From Hyphomicrobiales bacterium (GTDB lineage: Bacteria; Pseudomonadota; Alphaproteobacteria; Rhizobiales; Rhizobiaceae), in contig UCAG01000013.1 in assembly GCA_900470285.1 (NCBI GenBank), forward strand, positions 90,539-154,538: DNA of 64,000 nucleotides, given 5' to 3'. Below, one piece after another: positions 1 through 8,926 of the stretch. A program made the translations under genes and the position numbers. Below the pieces are notes generated by a model that saw only the letters and a list, made by a program, of their open reading frames with translations, was not told the DNA's origin and searched no databases. The stretch's first letter is position 1. Each line of letters starts with the position of its first letter.

Positions 1-152
1 GATCCGGCAGGTTTATTTTTTGGCAATGATTTTTCTAAATTAGAAATATTTTTTTATAAATTATCTCTGCGGATGAAGTCCGGATTTTTCCTGTCCCGTC
101 AGGGGAAAGGTCAATAAAAACTAACCGCTTAAGGCGGTTGGCAATCATTGTG

Positions 153-167
153 TTAATTAAAAATTAA
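153..167. promoter_or_regulatory. Possible CtrA box (TTAA-N7-TTAA)
   Basis: TTAA at 153-156 and 164-167 are separated by exactly seven bases, matching the alphaproteobacterial CtrA consensus. It lies about 105 bases before the cell-wall hydrolase start. The neighbourhood is very A+T-rich, so chance is a real alternative. The rest of 1-270 holds a short inverted repeat (AACCGC at 123-128, GCGGTT at 134-139) and no gene that I can support. Confidence 0.35.
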
Positions 168-270
168 TAAATAAAATCAATGACTAAACGCTACCTATGT
201 TAACGAAGCATCAAGGTTAATAGATCATTATCTGACTATAGTCATCTTGTTGAGTGAGTGGAGTATTCCG

Positions 271-1569
271 GTGCGTAGTGTAGCTTTGCGGGCCCTGTTC
301 GGCCGATCCGGCAATGAGCCAGCACAGGTCTGGTATTATCCTTCAGAGGGTTACTGCCCGCAGGATGGCCGTTATTATCCGGTGGCCGTAACCGTTAAGC
401 AGAAGCGCAAATCAGCGACCCTGCCAAAGCTTCTCGCCGGAGTAGGGTTGTTTTTCTATTCAAGCAATGTCATCGCCTATCAGGACATGGCCAGTATGAT
501 GAGTGTTGTCGAGCAATCGGGCAGTCGCTGGGCAACCTATATGGTGGATGCGCCAGCGGGTTCCATTCATCAAGCGGAAATGCCGTTTGTTGATTCGTCT
601 GTGGTTACAGGCAGCCTGAGCGCTGCGGCAGATATCAGCGGCGTGGGCCGTGTGGTAATGAGCGGGCGTGTTGCCGGCGGAAAACGCGGCGTCGACGATC
701 CTAATCCCGATGAAAAACGTATCAGCCGCACTGACAAGCAGGGGCGTCTGGTTTCCGTGCAGACCAAAGCTCCGGCACGTATGTTCAATGCAGGCTCGCT
801 CGCCGAGCAGGTTTCATCGGTGAGTCCCAGGCTGATGCAGCCGGTAGCCGGTAAAAAAGACGTCAAAACAGCTTTCGTCAAAGGTCCGATCCGCGGCAAG
901 GAAGTGGAAATCACGCTCGCTTTCCATCGTCCGGAAGTGAAGCAGGTGGTGCCGGTACCAACAGCGCTCGCATCGCTGATTACCAATGACACACCGGATG
1001 TGCTGGCGCTGGGTTATGCACCGTCCAAGCCGGATTATGCCAAAACATCGCCTTTCGAGAGCATTCTGGTGCCGGAAAAAGACAATGGCCGCTTTATTCC
1101 GCCAATCAGTGCGCGGGATCACAATTGGGCGGCGACCCCGTTGCCACCGGCAGCATTCAGTGCTGCAGAACAAAAATGTCTGGCAGAAGGTATTTACTTC
1201 GAAGCGCGCGGTGAGCCGGTCAAAGGACAGGCTGCTGTCGGGCAGGTTATTTTGAACCGCGTACGCAACCCTGCTTATCCTTCCACGATCTGCGGCGTGG
1301 TTTATCAGAACAAAGACTGGCGTAATGCCTGTCAGTTCTCATTCGCCTGTGACGGTTTAAAACATCGTGTCACGGAGCCGGGGCACTGGCGTATGGCGCA
1401 GCAGGTGGCAAAAGCTGTCACTGCAGGTCAGATCTGGTTGCCGGAAGTGGGCTCAGCAACTCATTATCACGCGACTTATGTACGTCCCCGCTGGGCGTCA
1501 ACGATGGAAAAAGTCAAAAAGATCGGCCTGCATGTTTTCTACCGGACTTACGGCGGCGGCTGGAGCTGA
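271..1569 (+). CDS. SleB/CwlJ-type cell wall hydrolase, membrane-anchored
   Basis: Predicted peptidoglycan hydrolase of the Hydrolase_2 (SleB/CwlJ) family. I chose GTG 271 because GGAG lies seven bases upstream. An in-frame TTG at 247 would add eight residues but has no Shine-Dalgarno. A hydrophobic stretch at about residues 53-70 looks like a signal anchor. A long low-complexity linker follows, and the catalytic domain fills the last 130 residues, starting at AEQKCLAEGIYFEARGE with the conserved acidic residues of the family. It continues through VILNRV, the CQFSFACDG block and the THYHA motif. In Hyphomicrobiales such proteins act in vegetative wall remodelling, not spore germination (family knowledge). 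It stands alone, 211 bases before atpI. A possible CtrA box upstream would suit cell-cycle control (inference). Confidence 0.85.
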   Translation: MRSVALRALFGRSGNEPAQVWYYPSEGYCPQDGRYYPVAVTVKQKRKSATLPKLLAGVGLFFYSSNVIAYQDMASMMSVVEQSGSRWATYMVDAPAGSIHQAEMPFVDSSVVTGSLSAAADISGVGRVVMSGRVAGGKRGVDDPNPDEKRISRTDKQGRLVSVQTKAPARMFNAGSLAEQVSSVSPRLMQPVAGKKDVKTAFVKGPIRGKEVEITLAFHRPEVKQVVPVPTALASLITNDTPDVLALGYAPSKPDYAKTSPFESILVPEKDNGRFIPPISARDHNWAATPLPPAAFSAAEQKCLAEGIYFEARGEPVKGQAAVGQVILNRVRNPAYPSTICGVVYQNKDWRNACQFSFACDGLKHRVTEPGHWRMAQQVAKAVTAGQIWLPEVGSATHYHATYVRPRWASTMEKVKKIGLHVFYRTYGGGWS

Positions 1570-1695
1570 ATTATCAAGGATTCGCTGTCTGAAATCACAG
1601 CATGAAGCGGGATTCATGGCCTGCTTCATGCTGCTGTCTGTTAAGTATATGATTTAATAATACAAAAAACCTTCAACTTCTGTGCAGACAGTGCC

Positions 1696-1724
1696 TTGAC
1701 GAATGAGTTGGCTATTAATATGTT
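1696..1724 (+). promoter_or_regulatory. Possible sigma-70 promoter of the atp F0 cluster
   Basis: TTGACG at 1696-1701 and TATGTT at 1719-1724 are spaced by 17 bases. They lie about 57 bases before the atpI start and after the stop of the preceding gene. The -35 matches the consensus at five of six positions and the -10 at four of six. Confidence 0.45.
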
Positions 1725-1780
1725 GCGGCCGACTTCACAGTGGGGTGAAAACCTCGGTTTTCTTGCCAAAGGAGGCATGA

Positions 1781-2206
1781 ATGGCAGTCGGGAAAATACC
1801 CGAAAAGCCTCAGCAATCCGATGATACGGCAAGCGAAGCTGATGGTCCGGTTCTGATCGGATCACAGGCAGGCGCTCAGGGAAGTCTGGACGACCGTCTT
1901 CGTAAGCTTGAAAGCCATCTGGCTGCTAAGGGCGTGGGGGTGGAAACCAAAAAAGACGAACAGGCTGAGAAAAACGCAAGCTCTATGGCGCAGGCCATGA
2001 AATTATCCAGCGAGTTTGTTGCTGGTATCGTGGTAGGTGCGGTTCTGGGTTGGTTTTTTGACCGTGTTCTGGGTACGAACCCTTGGGGATTGATTATCTT
2101 TCTCTTCTTGGGATTCGGTGCCGGTACTCTGAATGTTTTACGCTCGGCAGGATATGTTGCAGAAAGCGGCAATAATGTGGGCGATAAGCAACAGAAAGAA
2201 AAATAA
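1781..2206 (+). CDS. atpI: ATP synthase F0 subunit I (AtpI)
   Basis: Small assembly-associated membrane protein of F0F1 ATP synthase, 141 residues. ATG 1781 follows a strong AAAGGAGG (1768-1775); an overlapping ATG at 1777 is out of frame. The N-terminal half is charged and soluble. Two hydrophobic helices follow: one around FVAGIVVGAVLGWFF, where the GIVVG glycine pattern is typical of AtpI, and one around GLIIFLFLGFGAGTLNVLRS. It is first in the atpI-B-E-F'-F order that is standard for Rhizobiales. It probably helps c-ring assembly (family knowledge). Identification rests on position and on the helix pattern. Confidence 0.9.
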   Translation: MAVGKIPEKPQQSDDTASEADGPVLIGSQAGAQGSLDDRLRKLESHLAAKGVGVETKKDEQAEKNASSMAQAMKLSSEFVAGIVVGAVLGWFFDRVLGTNPWGLIIFLFLGFGAGTLNVLRSAGYVAESGNNVGDKQQKEK

Positions 2207-2385
2207 TGTGCATAAAGGTTATCCTTCATATGCACGGCAGTGAATAAGCCTGTAAAGGCAACAGGGCGGCTCAGGCAAATTTGCTTTTGAGTGTTCTGAA
2301 AAGGCCGGAACGCAAGTTTGCGGTTGAGAAGCGCCCTCGGGCATGAATGTAACGCCTTCGGGCACGGGTGACAGGTGAGGTTAAG

Positions 2386-3138
2386 GTGGCAAACGATCCG
2401 ATCCATCAGTTTCAGGTTTCCAGATGGATTCCTATCGATGTCGGCGGTGTCGATCTGTCGTTTACGAATGTGTCCGCCTTTATGGTGCTGACTGTCGTAA
2501 CCGCTTCCGCTTTTCTGTTTCTGACATCGGCAGGTCGCGGCATTGTTCCGACACGTCTGCAGTCAGTTTCTGAGATGGCCTATGAGTTTGTGGCGTCCTC
2601 CTTGCGGGATTCTGCCGGTTCTCATGGGATGAAATTTTTTCCGTTTGTGTTCTCTCTGTTCACATTCATTCTTGTAGCAAACTTTATCGGCCTGTTCCCG
2701 TATTTTTATACCGTAACCAGTCAGATTATTGTTACTTTCGCGCTGGCGCTGCTGGTGATCGGCACAGTGATTATTTACGGTTTCTTCAAGCACGGTTTCC
2801 GCTTTCTCAAGCTGTTCGTGCCAAGCGGTGTTCCTATGGCTATCGTGCCGCTGGTATCCGCGATTGAAATCATTTCTTTCCTGTCCCGTCCGATCAGTCT
2901 CTCTGTGCGTCTTTTCGCCAGTATGCTGGCCGGTCACATCACCGTAAAGATTTTCGCAGGCTTCGTGGTTTCCATGGCTGCACTCGGTCCGCTCGGTGTT
3001 GGTGGTGCGATCCTGCCTCTGTTTATGACCGTTGCTATTACCGGTCTGGAATTCCTGGTCGCATTCCTGCAGGCCTATGTGTTCACTGTTTTGACCTGCA
3101 TGTATATCAATGATGCAGTTCATCCGGACGGTCACTAA
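2386..3138 (+). CDS. atpB: ATP synthase F0 subunit a (AtpB)
   Basis: Proton-channel stator subunit of F0, 250 residues from GTG 2386. AGGTGAGG sits about six bases upstream, and the N-terminus MANDPIHQF matches the family. An upstream in-frame GTG at 2368 is less likely. The essential arginine lies in [14 protein letters not shown] (R175), which faces the c-ring glutamate. The C-terminal helix has the [16 protein letters not shown] motif. The gene is separated from atpI by 179 bases and from atpE by 181 bases that contain a stem-loop. Confidence 0.97.
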   Translation: MANDPIHQFQVSRWIPIDVGGVDLSFTNVSAFMVLTVVTASAFLFLTSAGRGIVPTRLQSVSEMAYEFVASSLRDSAGSHGMKFFPFVFSLFTFILVANFIGLFPYFYTVTSQIIVTFALALLVIGTVIIYGFFKHGFRFLKLFVPSGVPMAIVPLVSAIEIISFLSRPISLSVRLFASMLAGHITVKIFAGFVVSMAALGPLGVGGAILPLFMTVAITGLEFLVAFLQAYVFTVLTCMYINDAVHPDGH

Positions 3139-3146
3139 CTGAAATT

Positions 3147-3172
3147 ACTGCTGTCCGTTATCGGGCAGCAGT
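3147..3172 (+). other. Stem-loop between atpB and atpE
   Basis: ACTGCTGTCC (3147-3156) pairs with GGGCAGCAGT (3163-3172) around a six-base loop: ten pairs with one wobble. It starts eight bases after the atpB stop. No T-run follows, so it looks more like an mRNA processing or stability hairpin than a terminator. Confidence 0.6.
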
Positions 3173-3319
3173 CTTGCCTATCTACCAATCAGGCTCTGCA
3201 TTTTGAAAATACCTGTGTCTGACACATGATTTTGAAATAACAGGTCGCTCTGAAATATCACCGGCGGGTTTCCGCCAGAACTGAAATCCGCATTTATATC
3301 AATCCAGAAGGAGCTTAAC

Positions 3320-3547
3320 ATGGAAGCGGAAGCAGCAAAGTACATCGGCGCAGGTCTGGCCTGTTTCGGTATGGCCGGTACGGCTCTCGGCCTCGGCAAC
3401 ATTTTCGGTAGCTTTCTTTCGGGTGCACTGCGCAATCCGTCTGCCGCTGACAGCCAGTTCGGCCGTCTGGTATTCGGCTTCGCCGTAACTGAAGCTCTGG
3501 GCATCTTCTCGCTGCTCATCGCGCTTCTGCTCCTGTTCGCAGTTTAA
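3320..3547 (+). CDS. atpE: ATP synthase F0 subunit c (AtpE)
   Basis: Proteolipid ring subunit, 75 residues in two transmembrane helices. The polar loop R38-N39-P40 and the proton-carrying carboxylate E58 (in GFAVTEALG) are both present. The glycine-rich first helix ([17 protein letters not shown]) is typical. AAGGAG at 3308-3313 precedes ATG 3320. The gene is bracketed by two stable intercistronic hairpins (3147-3172 and 3571-3617), which would suit the higher copy number that subunit c needs (inference). Confidence 0.97.
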   Translation: MEAEAAKYIGAGLACFGMAGTALGLGNIFGSFLSGALRNPSAADSQFGRLVFGFAVTEALGIFSLLIALLLLFAV

Positions 3548-3570
3548 TCTTAAGCTGCCGGATTAAATCG

Positions 3571-3617
3571 GCCGCATATGCAAAAATCTCCTTGTGAGAC
3601 CTGAAGGCATATGCGGC
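3571..3617 (+). other. Long stem-loop between atpE and atpF'
   Basis: GCCGCATATGC (3571-3581) and GCATATGCGGC (3607-3617) form a perfect 11-base inverted repeat around a 25-base loop, in the 111-base gap between atpE and atpF'. No T-run follows. It may act as a 3' stabiliser for an atpE transcript or attenuate downstream expression. Confidence 0.6.
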
Positions 3618-3658
3618 TGGTTATCGTTTATTAAGCCTGAGTGATAAGGGGAAAATGG

Positions 3659-4270
3659 ATGTTCGTGTCCACGGCGTTTGCCCAAACCGCAACTGACTCT
3701 CAGCCGGCACCAGTGTCGGGAGCTGACAGTGGCAACTCTGTTGTGCACACTGAAACAGGTGTGGCGCACGATGCCGGTAAAGGCGTGTTTCCACCATTTG
3801 ATTCCACCCATTATGCATCGCAGCTTCTGTGGCTCGCGATTACCTTCGGGCTGTTCTATCTGTTCATGTCGCGCGTTGTGCTGCCACGTATCGGCGGCGT
3901 CATCGAAACGCGTCGTGACCGTATTGCACAGGATCTGGAACAGGCTGCACGCCTGAAAACGGATGCTGACAATGCAATTGCTGCTTACGAGCAGGAACTG
4001 GCTGAAGCCCGCAAGAGCGCGGCTGTTATCGGTCAGGAAGCCCGTGACAAGGCAAAGCATGACATTGATGCTGAACGCAAAACCGTTGAAGCATCGCTTG
4101 AAAAGAAATTGGCTGAGGCTGAAGAACGCATCGCTGCCATTAAGGCAAAAGCGATGAGCGATCTTGGCTCGATTGCTGAAGAAACAACTGCAGAAATCGT
4201 TGAGAAACTGCTTGGCGGCAAGTCCGATAAAGCTGAAATCTCGGCTGCTGTTAAAGCTGTCAGCGCGTAA
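3659..4270 (+). CDS. atpG: ATP synthase F0 subunit b' (AtpF')
   Basis: Peripheral-stalk subunit b', 203 residues from ATG 3659. AGGGGAAA precedes this start, and the N-terminus [11 protein letters not shown] fits Brucella-type b' proteins; an in-frame GTG at 3641 would add six residues. One transmembrane segment lies near residues 56-75 ([18 protein letters not shown]). A long charged coiled coil follows ([16 protein letters not shown] onward). Rhizobiales carry b and b' as a heterodimer (family knowledge), and the paralogue atpF follows 11 bases later. The symbol is also written atpF2 or atpX. Confidence 0.94.
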   Translation: MFVSTAFAQTATDSQPAPVSGADSGNSVVHTETGVAHDAGKGVFPPFDSTHYASQLLWLAITFGLFYLFMSRVVLPRIGGVIETRRDRIAQDLEQAARLKTDADNAIAAYEQELAEARKSAAVIGQEARDKAKHDIDAERKTVEASLEKKLAEAEERIAAIKAKAMSDLGSIAEETTAEIVEKLLGGKSDKAEISAAVKAVSA

Positions 4271-4281
4271 GGGAGACCATT

Positions 4282-4761
4282 ATGGATGCAACATTTATTG
4301 CCCTCGTCGGTCTGATCATTTTCCTGGCGCTGCTGGCTTATCTTAAAGTGCCTGGTATGATCGGCCGTTCGCTTGATGAACGCGCTGCAAATATTGCCAA
4401 GGAACTGGACGAAGCACGCACCCTGCGTGAAGAAGCTCAGGCTCTGCTTGCTGAATATCATCGCAAGCGTAAAGAAGCTGAAAAAGAAGCCAGCGAAATC
4501 GTTGCTGCTGCACAGCGTGAAGCTGCAGCTTTGCTGAGCGAAGCAAAAGCGAAGTCGGAAGATTACATTGTTCGCCGCAACAAACTGGCTGAACAGAAAA
4601 TCGCTCAGGCTGAAAGTGATGCTGTTAATCAGGTTCGTGCATCTGCAGTGGAAATCGCTGTTGCTGCTGCCGGTTCGCTGATTGCAAATAAAATGGACGC
4701 AAAAGCTGCCGGTGAAATGTTCAAAGCATCACTGGATCAGGTTAAAACCAACCTGAATTGA
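4282..4761 (+). CDS. atpF: ATP synthase F0 subunit b (AtpF)
   Basis: Peripheral-stalk subunit b, 159 residues. An N-terminal transmembrane helix (about residues 4-24) is followed by an alanine- and glutamate-rich coiled coil that would dimerise with b' and reach F1 (family knowledge). GGGAGACC precedes ATG 4282. It is the last gene of the cluster. The F1 genes (atpHAGDC) are not in this window, as is usual in Rhizobiales. Confidence 0.95.
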   Translation: MDATFIALVGLIIFLALLAYLKVPGMIGRSLDERAANIAKELDEARTLREEAQALLAEYHRKRKEAEKEASEIVAAAQREAAALLSEAKAKSEDYIVRRNKLAEQKIAQAESDAVNQVRASAVEIAVAAAGSLIANKMDAKAAGEMFKASLDQVKTNLN

Positions 4762-4779
4762 TTGCAGTTCATAAAGTTC

Positions 4780-4811
4780 AAAAAAAACGCCGCAATATGC
4801 GGCGTTTTTTT
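4780..4811 (+). terminator. Rho-independent terminator after atpF (bidirectional)
   Basis: ACGCCGCA (4787-4794) pairs with TGCGGCGT (4798-4805) around a three-base loop, with an A-run before and a T-run after. It lies between the convergent atpF and rnhB and can serve both strands. Confidence 0.9.
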
Positions 4812-4851
4812 ATGTCTGAATATCAGTCATTTGCATTGTTCAGGCCGTAAC

Positions 4852-5577
4852 TTATGCGCCGGCCGTCCAGCGCCCCTTGATCGGCGCGAAACTATAGCGG
4901 TGCAGACCGGCAACCGGTCCCTGCGTTTCAATCGCATCTCTGTGCGCAGTAGTACCGTATCCTGCATGTTTCTCAAGACCATAGGCCGGATGGATAAGAC
5001 CGGCGCGTTCCATCATCCGGTCGCGGGTGACTTTGGCCACAATAGAGGCTGCAGCAATGGTCAGAGAACGCTGATCCCCTTTCACCAGCGTCATGGCGGG
5101 GCAGGACAGACCATTTGGTGTTTTATTACCGTCAATCAAAGCATAATCGGGTTGAACCGTCAGCGCATCAACGCAGCGTTTCATCGCCAGCAAGGATGCC
5201 GCCAGAATATTGCTTTCATCAATCGCACGCGCACTGAGGCTGCATAATGTGACGGCAACAGCCTTTTCCATAATTGTTTCAAACAGCCGGTTGCGCTTGG
5301 CAGCGGTGAGCCTCTTTGAGTCATCCAGACCTTCAGGCAGATTATCAGGATCGAGGATCACGCAGGCAGCAACAACAGGCCCTGCAAGAGGGCCACGGCC
5401 GACTTCATCGAGCCCTGCAATCAGTTTGTAACCCTGAGCTTGCAGCTGCTGCTCATGGCTGTAATCCGGTATGAATATTTCAGACTTGTCAGCCTTTGTC
5501 TTGGCTGGCGACTTCGGTCGCTTTTCAGAAAAAAGCGGAGAATCAGATGGTGCTTTACTCATGTGCTGAGATTGCAT
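4852..5577 (-). CDS. rnhB: Ribonuclease HII
   Basis: Cleaves RNA in RNA-DNA hybrids, including single misincorporated ribonucleotides. About 241 residues from ATG 5577, with GGAG 11 bases upstream; ATG 5562 (MSKAPSD) is a close alternative. The active-site block is [13 protein letters not shown] (D57, E58 from the 5577 start). Further motifs are DDSKRL, the metal-binding aspartate in YALIDGNK, and [13 protein letters not shown]. The C-terminus [12 protein letters not shown] is typical. It lies 97 bases after the radical SAM gene on the same strand, so the two may be co-transcribed. Confidence 0.96.
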   Translation of the reverse strand: MQSQHMSKAPSDSPLFSEKRPKSPAKTKADKSEIFIPDYSHEQQLQAQGYKLIAGLDEVGRGPLAGPVVAACVILDPDNLPEGLDDSKRLTAAKRNRLFETIMEKAVAVTLCSLSARAIDESNILAASLLAMKRCVDALTVQPDYALIDGNKTPNGLSCPAMTLVKGDQRSLTIAAASIVAKVTRDRMMERAGLIHPAYGLEKHAGYGTTAHRDAIETQGPVAGLHRYSFAPIKGRWTAGA

Positions 5578-5674
5578 CCTATCTAATTCTCCGCAAGCCA
5601 CATCGCAAAAGGGGGGCACGATGTGGAAGGCTGCCGGCAAAAGGACGGGCAGCCTATATCTGCTGGAGGGCAGA

Positions 5675-6859
5675 TCAGAAAAGCGAGAGTTGAACACTGT
5701 TTGTTTGCGGCGGGGCAAACAGGTCACAACGCAGCCGTCGCTTATGAATATTCAGCCCAAGCTTTTTACAGGTAATCTCAAAGCGGCGGCCAATCTGCCA
5801 CGCATAAGGGCCTTCACCACGCATCCGTTTACCCCATTCCGCATCATAGTCCTTGCCGCCGCGCATTGAGCGTAACAGGGACATGACATGGCGGTAACGG
5901 TCAGGAAAATGCTGCAGAAGCCAGTCCTTGAAGAGTGGTGCCACTTCATAAGGCAGGCGTAGCAAGACATATCCGGCTTCGCGCGCGCCCATCGCATAGG
6001 CGGCATCCAATATGCGTTCAATCTCGTGGTCGTTGATGCCGGGGATCACCGGGCCAAGCATCACCGATGCCGGAATACCTGCTTCATTAAGCTGCCGGAT
6101 GGCCTGTAAACGCAAGCCTGGTGTTGAGGCGCGGGGCTCCATATTCCGTGCTAGTTTGGCATCCATCGTGGTGACAGAGAGAGCAACTTTTGCCAAACCA
6201 CGCTCTGCCATCGAACCGAGAATATCAATGTCGCGGGTTACCAGCGCGGATTTGGTAATGATGCCGACGGGATGGTTGGCAGCATCCAGCACACTCAATA
6301 TGTCCCGCATAATCCGCCATTTCTTTTCTACCGGCTGATAAGGGTCTGTATTGGTGCCAATGGCGATCGTCTTGGGAATATAACCGGCTTTGGAAAGTTC
6401 TTTTTCCAGTAGTCGTGCTGCGTCGGGTTTGGCAAAAAGTTTGGTTTCAAAATCAAGACCGGCAGACAGTCCCATATAGCTGTGCGTAGGGCGGGCAAAG
6501 CAATAAATACAGCCATGCTCGCAACCGCGATAAGGATTGATTGAGCGGTCGAAATTAATATCCGGTGAGTCATTGCGGGTGATGATGGTGCGTGGCTTTT
6601 CGATCTGGACTTCTGTTTTGAACGGCTCCAGTTCTTCCAGTGAATTCCAGCCGTCATCACTGTCGATACGTGTCTGACTTTCAAACCGGCCGGAAGGATT
6701 GATACCGGCACCACGACCGCGACGGCGGCTGTGGTCAATACGTAAGCCGGTGCCGTCAACAATAGCATTTGCCTGATCTGTGCGCTCCGATCCGAAGGCA
6801 GCCGAACGGGAGAAGACGGCCTGATCGGCTGGTCCGAAAACCTCCTGTAAAATTGCCAT
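5675..6859 (-). CDS. PA0069-family radical SAM protein
   Basis: Radical SAM enzyme of the PA0069 (SplB-like) group, 394 residues from ATG 6859, where AAGGAG lies a few bases upstream. The iron-sulphur cluster motif is C113-x3-C117-x2-C120 in [16 protein letters not shown]. The N-terminal [16 protein letters not shown] block and the [10 protein letters not shown] motif are hallmarks of this subgroup. The substrate is not known. SplB homology suggests a DNA-related role, but these proteins lack proven lyase activity (family knowledge). It is followed by rnhB on the same strand. Confidence 0.88.
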   Translation of the reverse strand: MAILQEVFGPADQAVFSRSAAFGSERTDQANAIVDGTGLRIDHSRRRGRGAGINPSGRFESQTRIDSDDGWNSLEELEPFKTEVQIEKPRTIITRNDSPDINFDRSINPYRGCEHGCIYCFARPTHSYMGLSAGLDFETKLFAKPDAARLLEKELSKAGYIPKTIAIGTNTDPYQPVEKKWRIMRDILSVLDAANHPVGIITKSALVTRDIDILGSMAERGLAKVALSVTTMDAKLARNMEPRASTPGLRLQAIRQLNEAGIPASVMLGPVIPGINDHEIERILDAAYAMGAREAGYVLLRLPYEVAPLFKDWLLQHFPDRYRHVMSLLRSMRGGKDYDAEWGKRMRGEGPYAWQIGRRFEITCKKLGLNIHKRRLRCDLFAPPQTNSVQLSLF

Positions 6860-7024
6860 AGCTTTCTCCTTACCGGAAATGCCGTGACAGCATGACCGGA
6901 GCAAAACAATCAAAATGAAGCAATGAATACGGCGCGAATTATGCGACTCTGATGCGCCGTTTATGGTTCAAATTTAATCTGAAAATAAGAACAAAGCAAG
7001 AACTTAATTTATGTCTTTTCCGCA

Positions 7025-7131
7025 ATTAGAGCGCCGTGTGCCAGACCTGCACACAAAGTTCGCTCTAACACTTTTAAAATTAGAGCATAATTTCACTTTA
7101 AACCGATCCCAGCTTAAGGAATTATGCTCTA
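7025..7131. repeat. Dispersed hairpin repeat, family A, copy 1
   Basis: A 107-base element made of two hairpins. TTAGAGCG pairs with CGCTCTAA, and TAGAGCATAATTTC pairs approximately with GAATTATGCTCTA. A near-copy sits at 54090-54195. The end of this copy overlaps the moaB stop codon (7129-7131). No protein is encoded. It resembles the intergenic palindromic repeats known from Rhizobiales. Confidence 0.85.
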
Positions 7132-7677
7132 GCTTTTGCGTTTCAAATGCTCATCAAGACGGGGCATGATTTCAACGAAATTGCACGGGCGGTGGCGATA
7201 GTCGAGCTGCTGGGCGAGAATACCGTCCCATGCATCGCGGCAGGCACCGCCGGAACCCGGCAGGACAAAAACAAATGTCTGGTTGATGAGACCGGCCGTT
7301 GCGCGGGATTGGATCGTGGAGGTGCCGATCTTGGCATAGGATTGCTGATGGAAGATCACTGAAAACCCGTCCATACGCTTGTCAAAGGCAGGCTCCAAGG
7401 CGTCAGGCGTTACATCGCGTCCGGTGAAACCGGTGCCGCCGGTGGTAATCACTACATCAATTGCCGGATCTTTGGACCATTGCACAACCAGTTCGCGAAT
7501 TTTGGCAGCATCATCAGTCACGATCTGCCGGTCACGCAGCAGATGGCCTGCTTCTTCAATACGGGAGGCAAGAAATGCACCGGATGTATCTGTTTCCAAT
7601 GTCCGGCTGTCTGAAACTGTCAGTACCGCAATACCCACCGGAATAAACGGACGTTCGGCTTTGACTGTATCGGACAT
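7129..7677 (-). CDS. moaB: Molybdenum cofactor biosynthesis protein B (MoaB/Mog fold)
   Basis: Molybdopterin-binding-fold protein, 182 residues from ATG 7677. GGAG lies seven bases upstream, and ispE ends 13 bases before it. The motif TTGGTGFTGRD (residues 78-88) and LPGSGGACRDAWDGI are diagnostic. The reading frame stays open upstream through ispE, but that extension carries no start signal. Family members adenylylate molybdopterin before metal insertion, although the role of MoaB itself is less clear (family knowledge). Its stop codon lies inside a dispersed repeat. Likely operon: 8812 small protein, ispE, moaB. Confidence 0.93.
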   Translation of the reverse strand: MSDTVKAERPFIPVGIAVLTVSDSRTLETDTSGAFLASRIEEAGHLLRDRQIVTDDAAKIRELVVQWSKDPAIDVVITTGGTGFTGRDVTPDALEPAFDKRMDGFSVIFHQQSYAKIGTSTIQSRATAGLINQTFVFVLPGSGGACRDAWDGILAQQLDYRHRPCNFVEIMPRLDEHLKRKS

Positions 7678-7690
7678 GGCTGTCTCCGGT

Positions 7691-8614
7691 TTAAATTTTA
7701 TCGGGCAGGGTCGTGGTTGCGCAGACAAACCAATGCGGATTTTGCTGTTGCAAATGCATTGCCGCCTGTTGCGCCTGATCCGCTGTATCATAAATACCGA
7801 AGCAGGTCGCGCCTGAGCCGGACATTTGCGCATATTGTGCGCCGCTGTCCCGCAAAGTCTGGAGAATCTCCGGCAATTGCGATGCAAGTTCTGTGGCAGG
7901 CGGCAACAGATCATTGCGGGTTGATTGCAGGAAACTGCAAAGCTCTGCCTGATTATTCAAGCGTGTCAGTTCCGGAAGCGCAGGATTATCACGCTTTTGC
8001 ATATGTTTGAAAATTTGCGGCGTGGAAATTGCTGTTCCGTCATTCACAAGCACCAGTGACAGCACCGGCAGGTCGGACAGGCTCTGCATATCTTCACCGA
8101 TACCCTTGGCAATCAATGCACCGCCGCAGAGCTGACCGTGCAGGCACATCGGCACATCGGCGCCAAGCTGCAGGCAAATCTGCTCAAGCAACGCCTGTTC
8201 CGCTTCGATATTCCACAGGCGCATAAGCAGCGCCAGCACTGTGGCGGCATCGCTTGACCCGCCGCCGACACCGGAAGCAACAGGGAGATTTTTTTCCAGA
8301 TGAATGGCAACGCCGGAGCTGTGTTGCGGAAAATGCGCACGCAGAAGATCTCGCGCTTTTAATACAAGGTTCTCACTATTGGCTGGCAGTCCCGCACCAA
8401 AGCGGCCGGAAAGCGTAAAACTGTCTTCCTTCGCAGGGAAAACTGTGAGTTCGTCACCGTAATCGGCAAAGGCAACAAGCGTATCCAGTAGATGATAGCC
8501 GTCCTCGCGCCGTCCGGTCACATGCAATGCCAGATTAAGCTTGGCATAGGCTGTGGCGCGAAGATGTGAGGCAGTCTGCTGGCTCGCTGCCTGTGAAGAT
8601 AAAATATCTGGCAT
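7691..8614 (-). CDS. ispE: 4-diphosphocytidyl-2-C-methyl-D-erythritol kinase
   Basis: GHMP kinase of the MEP isoprenoid pathway that phosphorylates CDP-ME at the 2-hydroxyl. 307 residues. The ATP-binding glycine loop is PVASGVGGGSSDAA (residues 111-124). The N-terminal AKLNLALHV (K25 region) and the C-terminal MSGSGATCFGIY match the family. The start, ATG 8614, is nine bases after the stop of the small upstream gene and has only a weak Shine-Dalgarno, so translational coupling is likely. moaB follows 13 bases later. Confidence 0.96.
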   Translation of the reverse strand: MPDILSSQAASQQTASHLRATAYAKLNLALHVTGRREDGYHLLDTLVAFADYGDELTVFPAKEDSFTLSGRFGAGLPANSENLVLKARDLLRAHFPQHSSGVAIHLEKNLPVASGVGGGSSDAATVLALLMRLWNIEAEQALLEQICLQLGADVPMCLHGQLCGGALIAKGIGEDMQSLSDLPVLSLVLVNDGTAISTPQIFKHMQKRDNPALPELTRLNNQAELCSFLQSTRNDLLPPATELASQLPEILQTLRDSGAQYAQMSGSGATCFGIYDTADQAQQAAMHLQQQNPHWFVCATTTLPDKI

Positions 8615-8623
8615 GCGCTGGGA

Positions 8624-8812
8624 TCAGTCTTTTTCTGCCGGACGGTAAACACCGGTTTTCGGGTCGCGCACCAGTGTGCCGCTGGCACCTGTGCGGGCTT
8701 CCTGTTCTGCCTGACGGACTTTCTGGGAAACACGTGCTGCTTCGCGTTTGAAGGAGCGATAGCCATAGATCGCAGCTGCAACCAGAAGGATCAGAAAAAT
8801 CAGTTGTGGCAT
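8624..8812 (-). CDS. Small membrane-anchored protein upstream of ispE
   Basis: A 62-residue protein with a hydrophobic N-terminal helix (PQLIFLILLVAAAIYGY), a basic and polar middle, and a conserved-looking end LVRDPKTGVYRPAEKD. AAGGAG sits six bases before ATG 8812, so it is probably translated. It precedes ispE by nine bases on the same strand. I do not recognise a named family. The single helix with a cytoplasmic tail suggests an inner-membrane small protein. Confidence 0.75.
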   Translation of the reverse strand: MPQLIFLILLVAAAIYGYRSFKREAARVSQKVRQAEQEARTGASGTLVRDPKTGVYRPAEKD

Positions 8813-8926
8813 ACCGGCTCCTTTCCGGAAAAATAACAGTGCCTGTTGATTTAGTCAGGCTATGACTTTGTTTCAAGAAGCTCTTATAGCATCTTATTCT
8901 GATGATATTATGATAGGCTCAGCCTG

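Noticed and set aside
2563-3135. Minus-strand open frame (190 residues) over atpB
   Set aside because: Shadow of atpB; low-complexity composition and no start signal.
7678-7914. N-terminal extension of moaB
   Set aside because: The open frame runs back into ispE, but it has no start signal and its composition is that of an antisense frame; ATG 7677 has a good Shine-Dalgarno.
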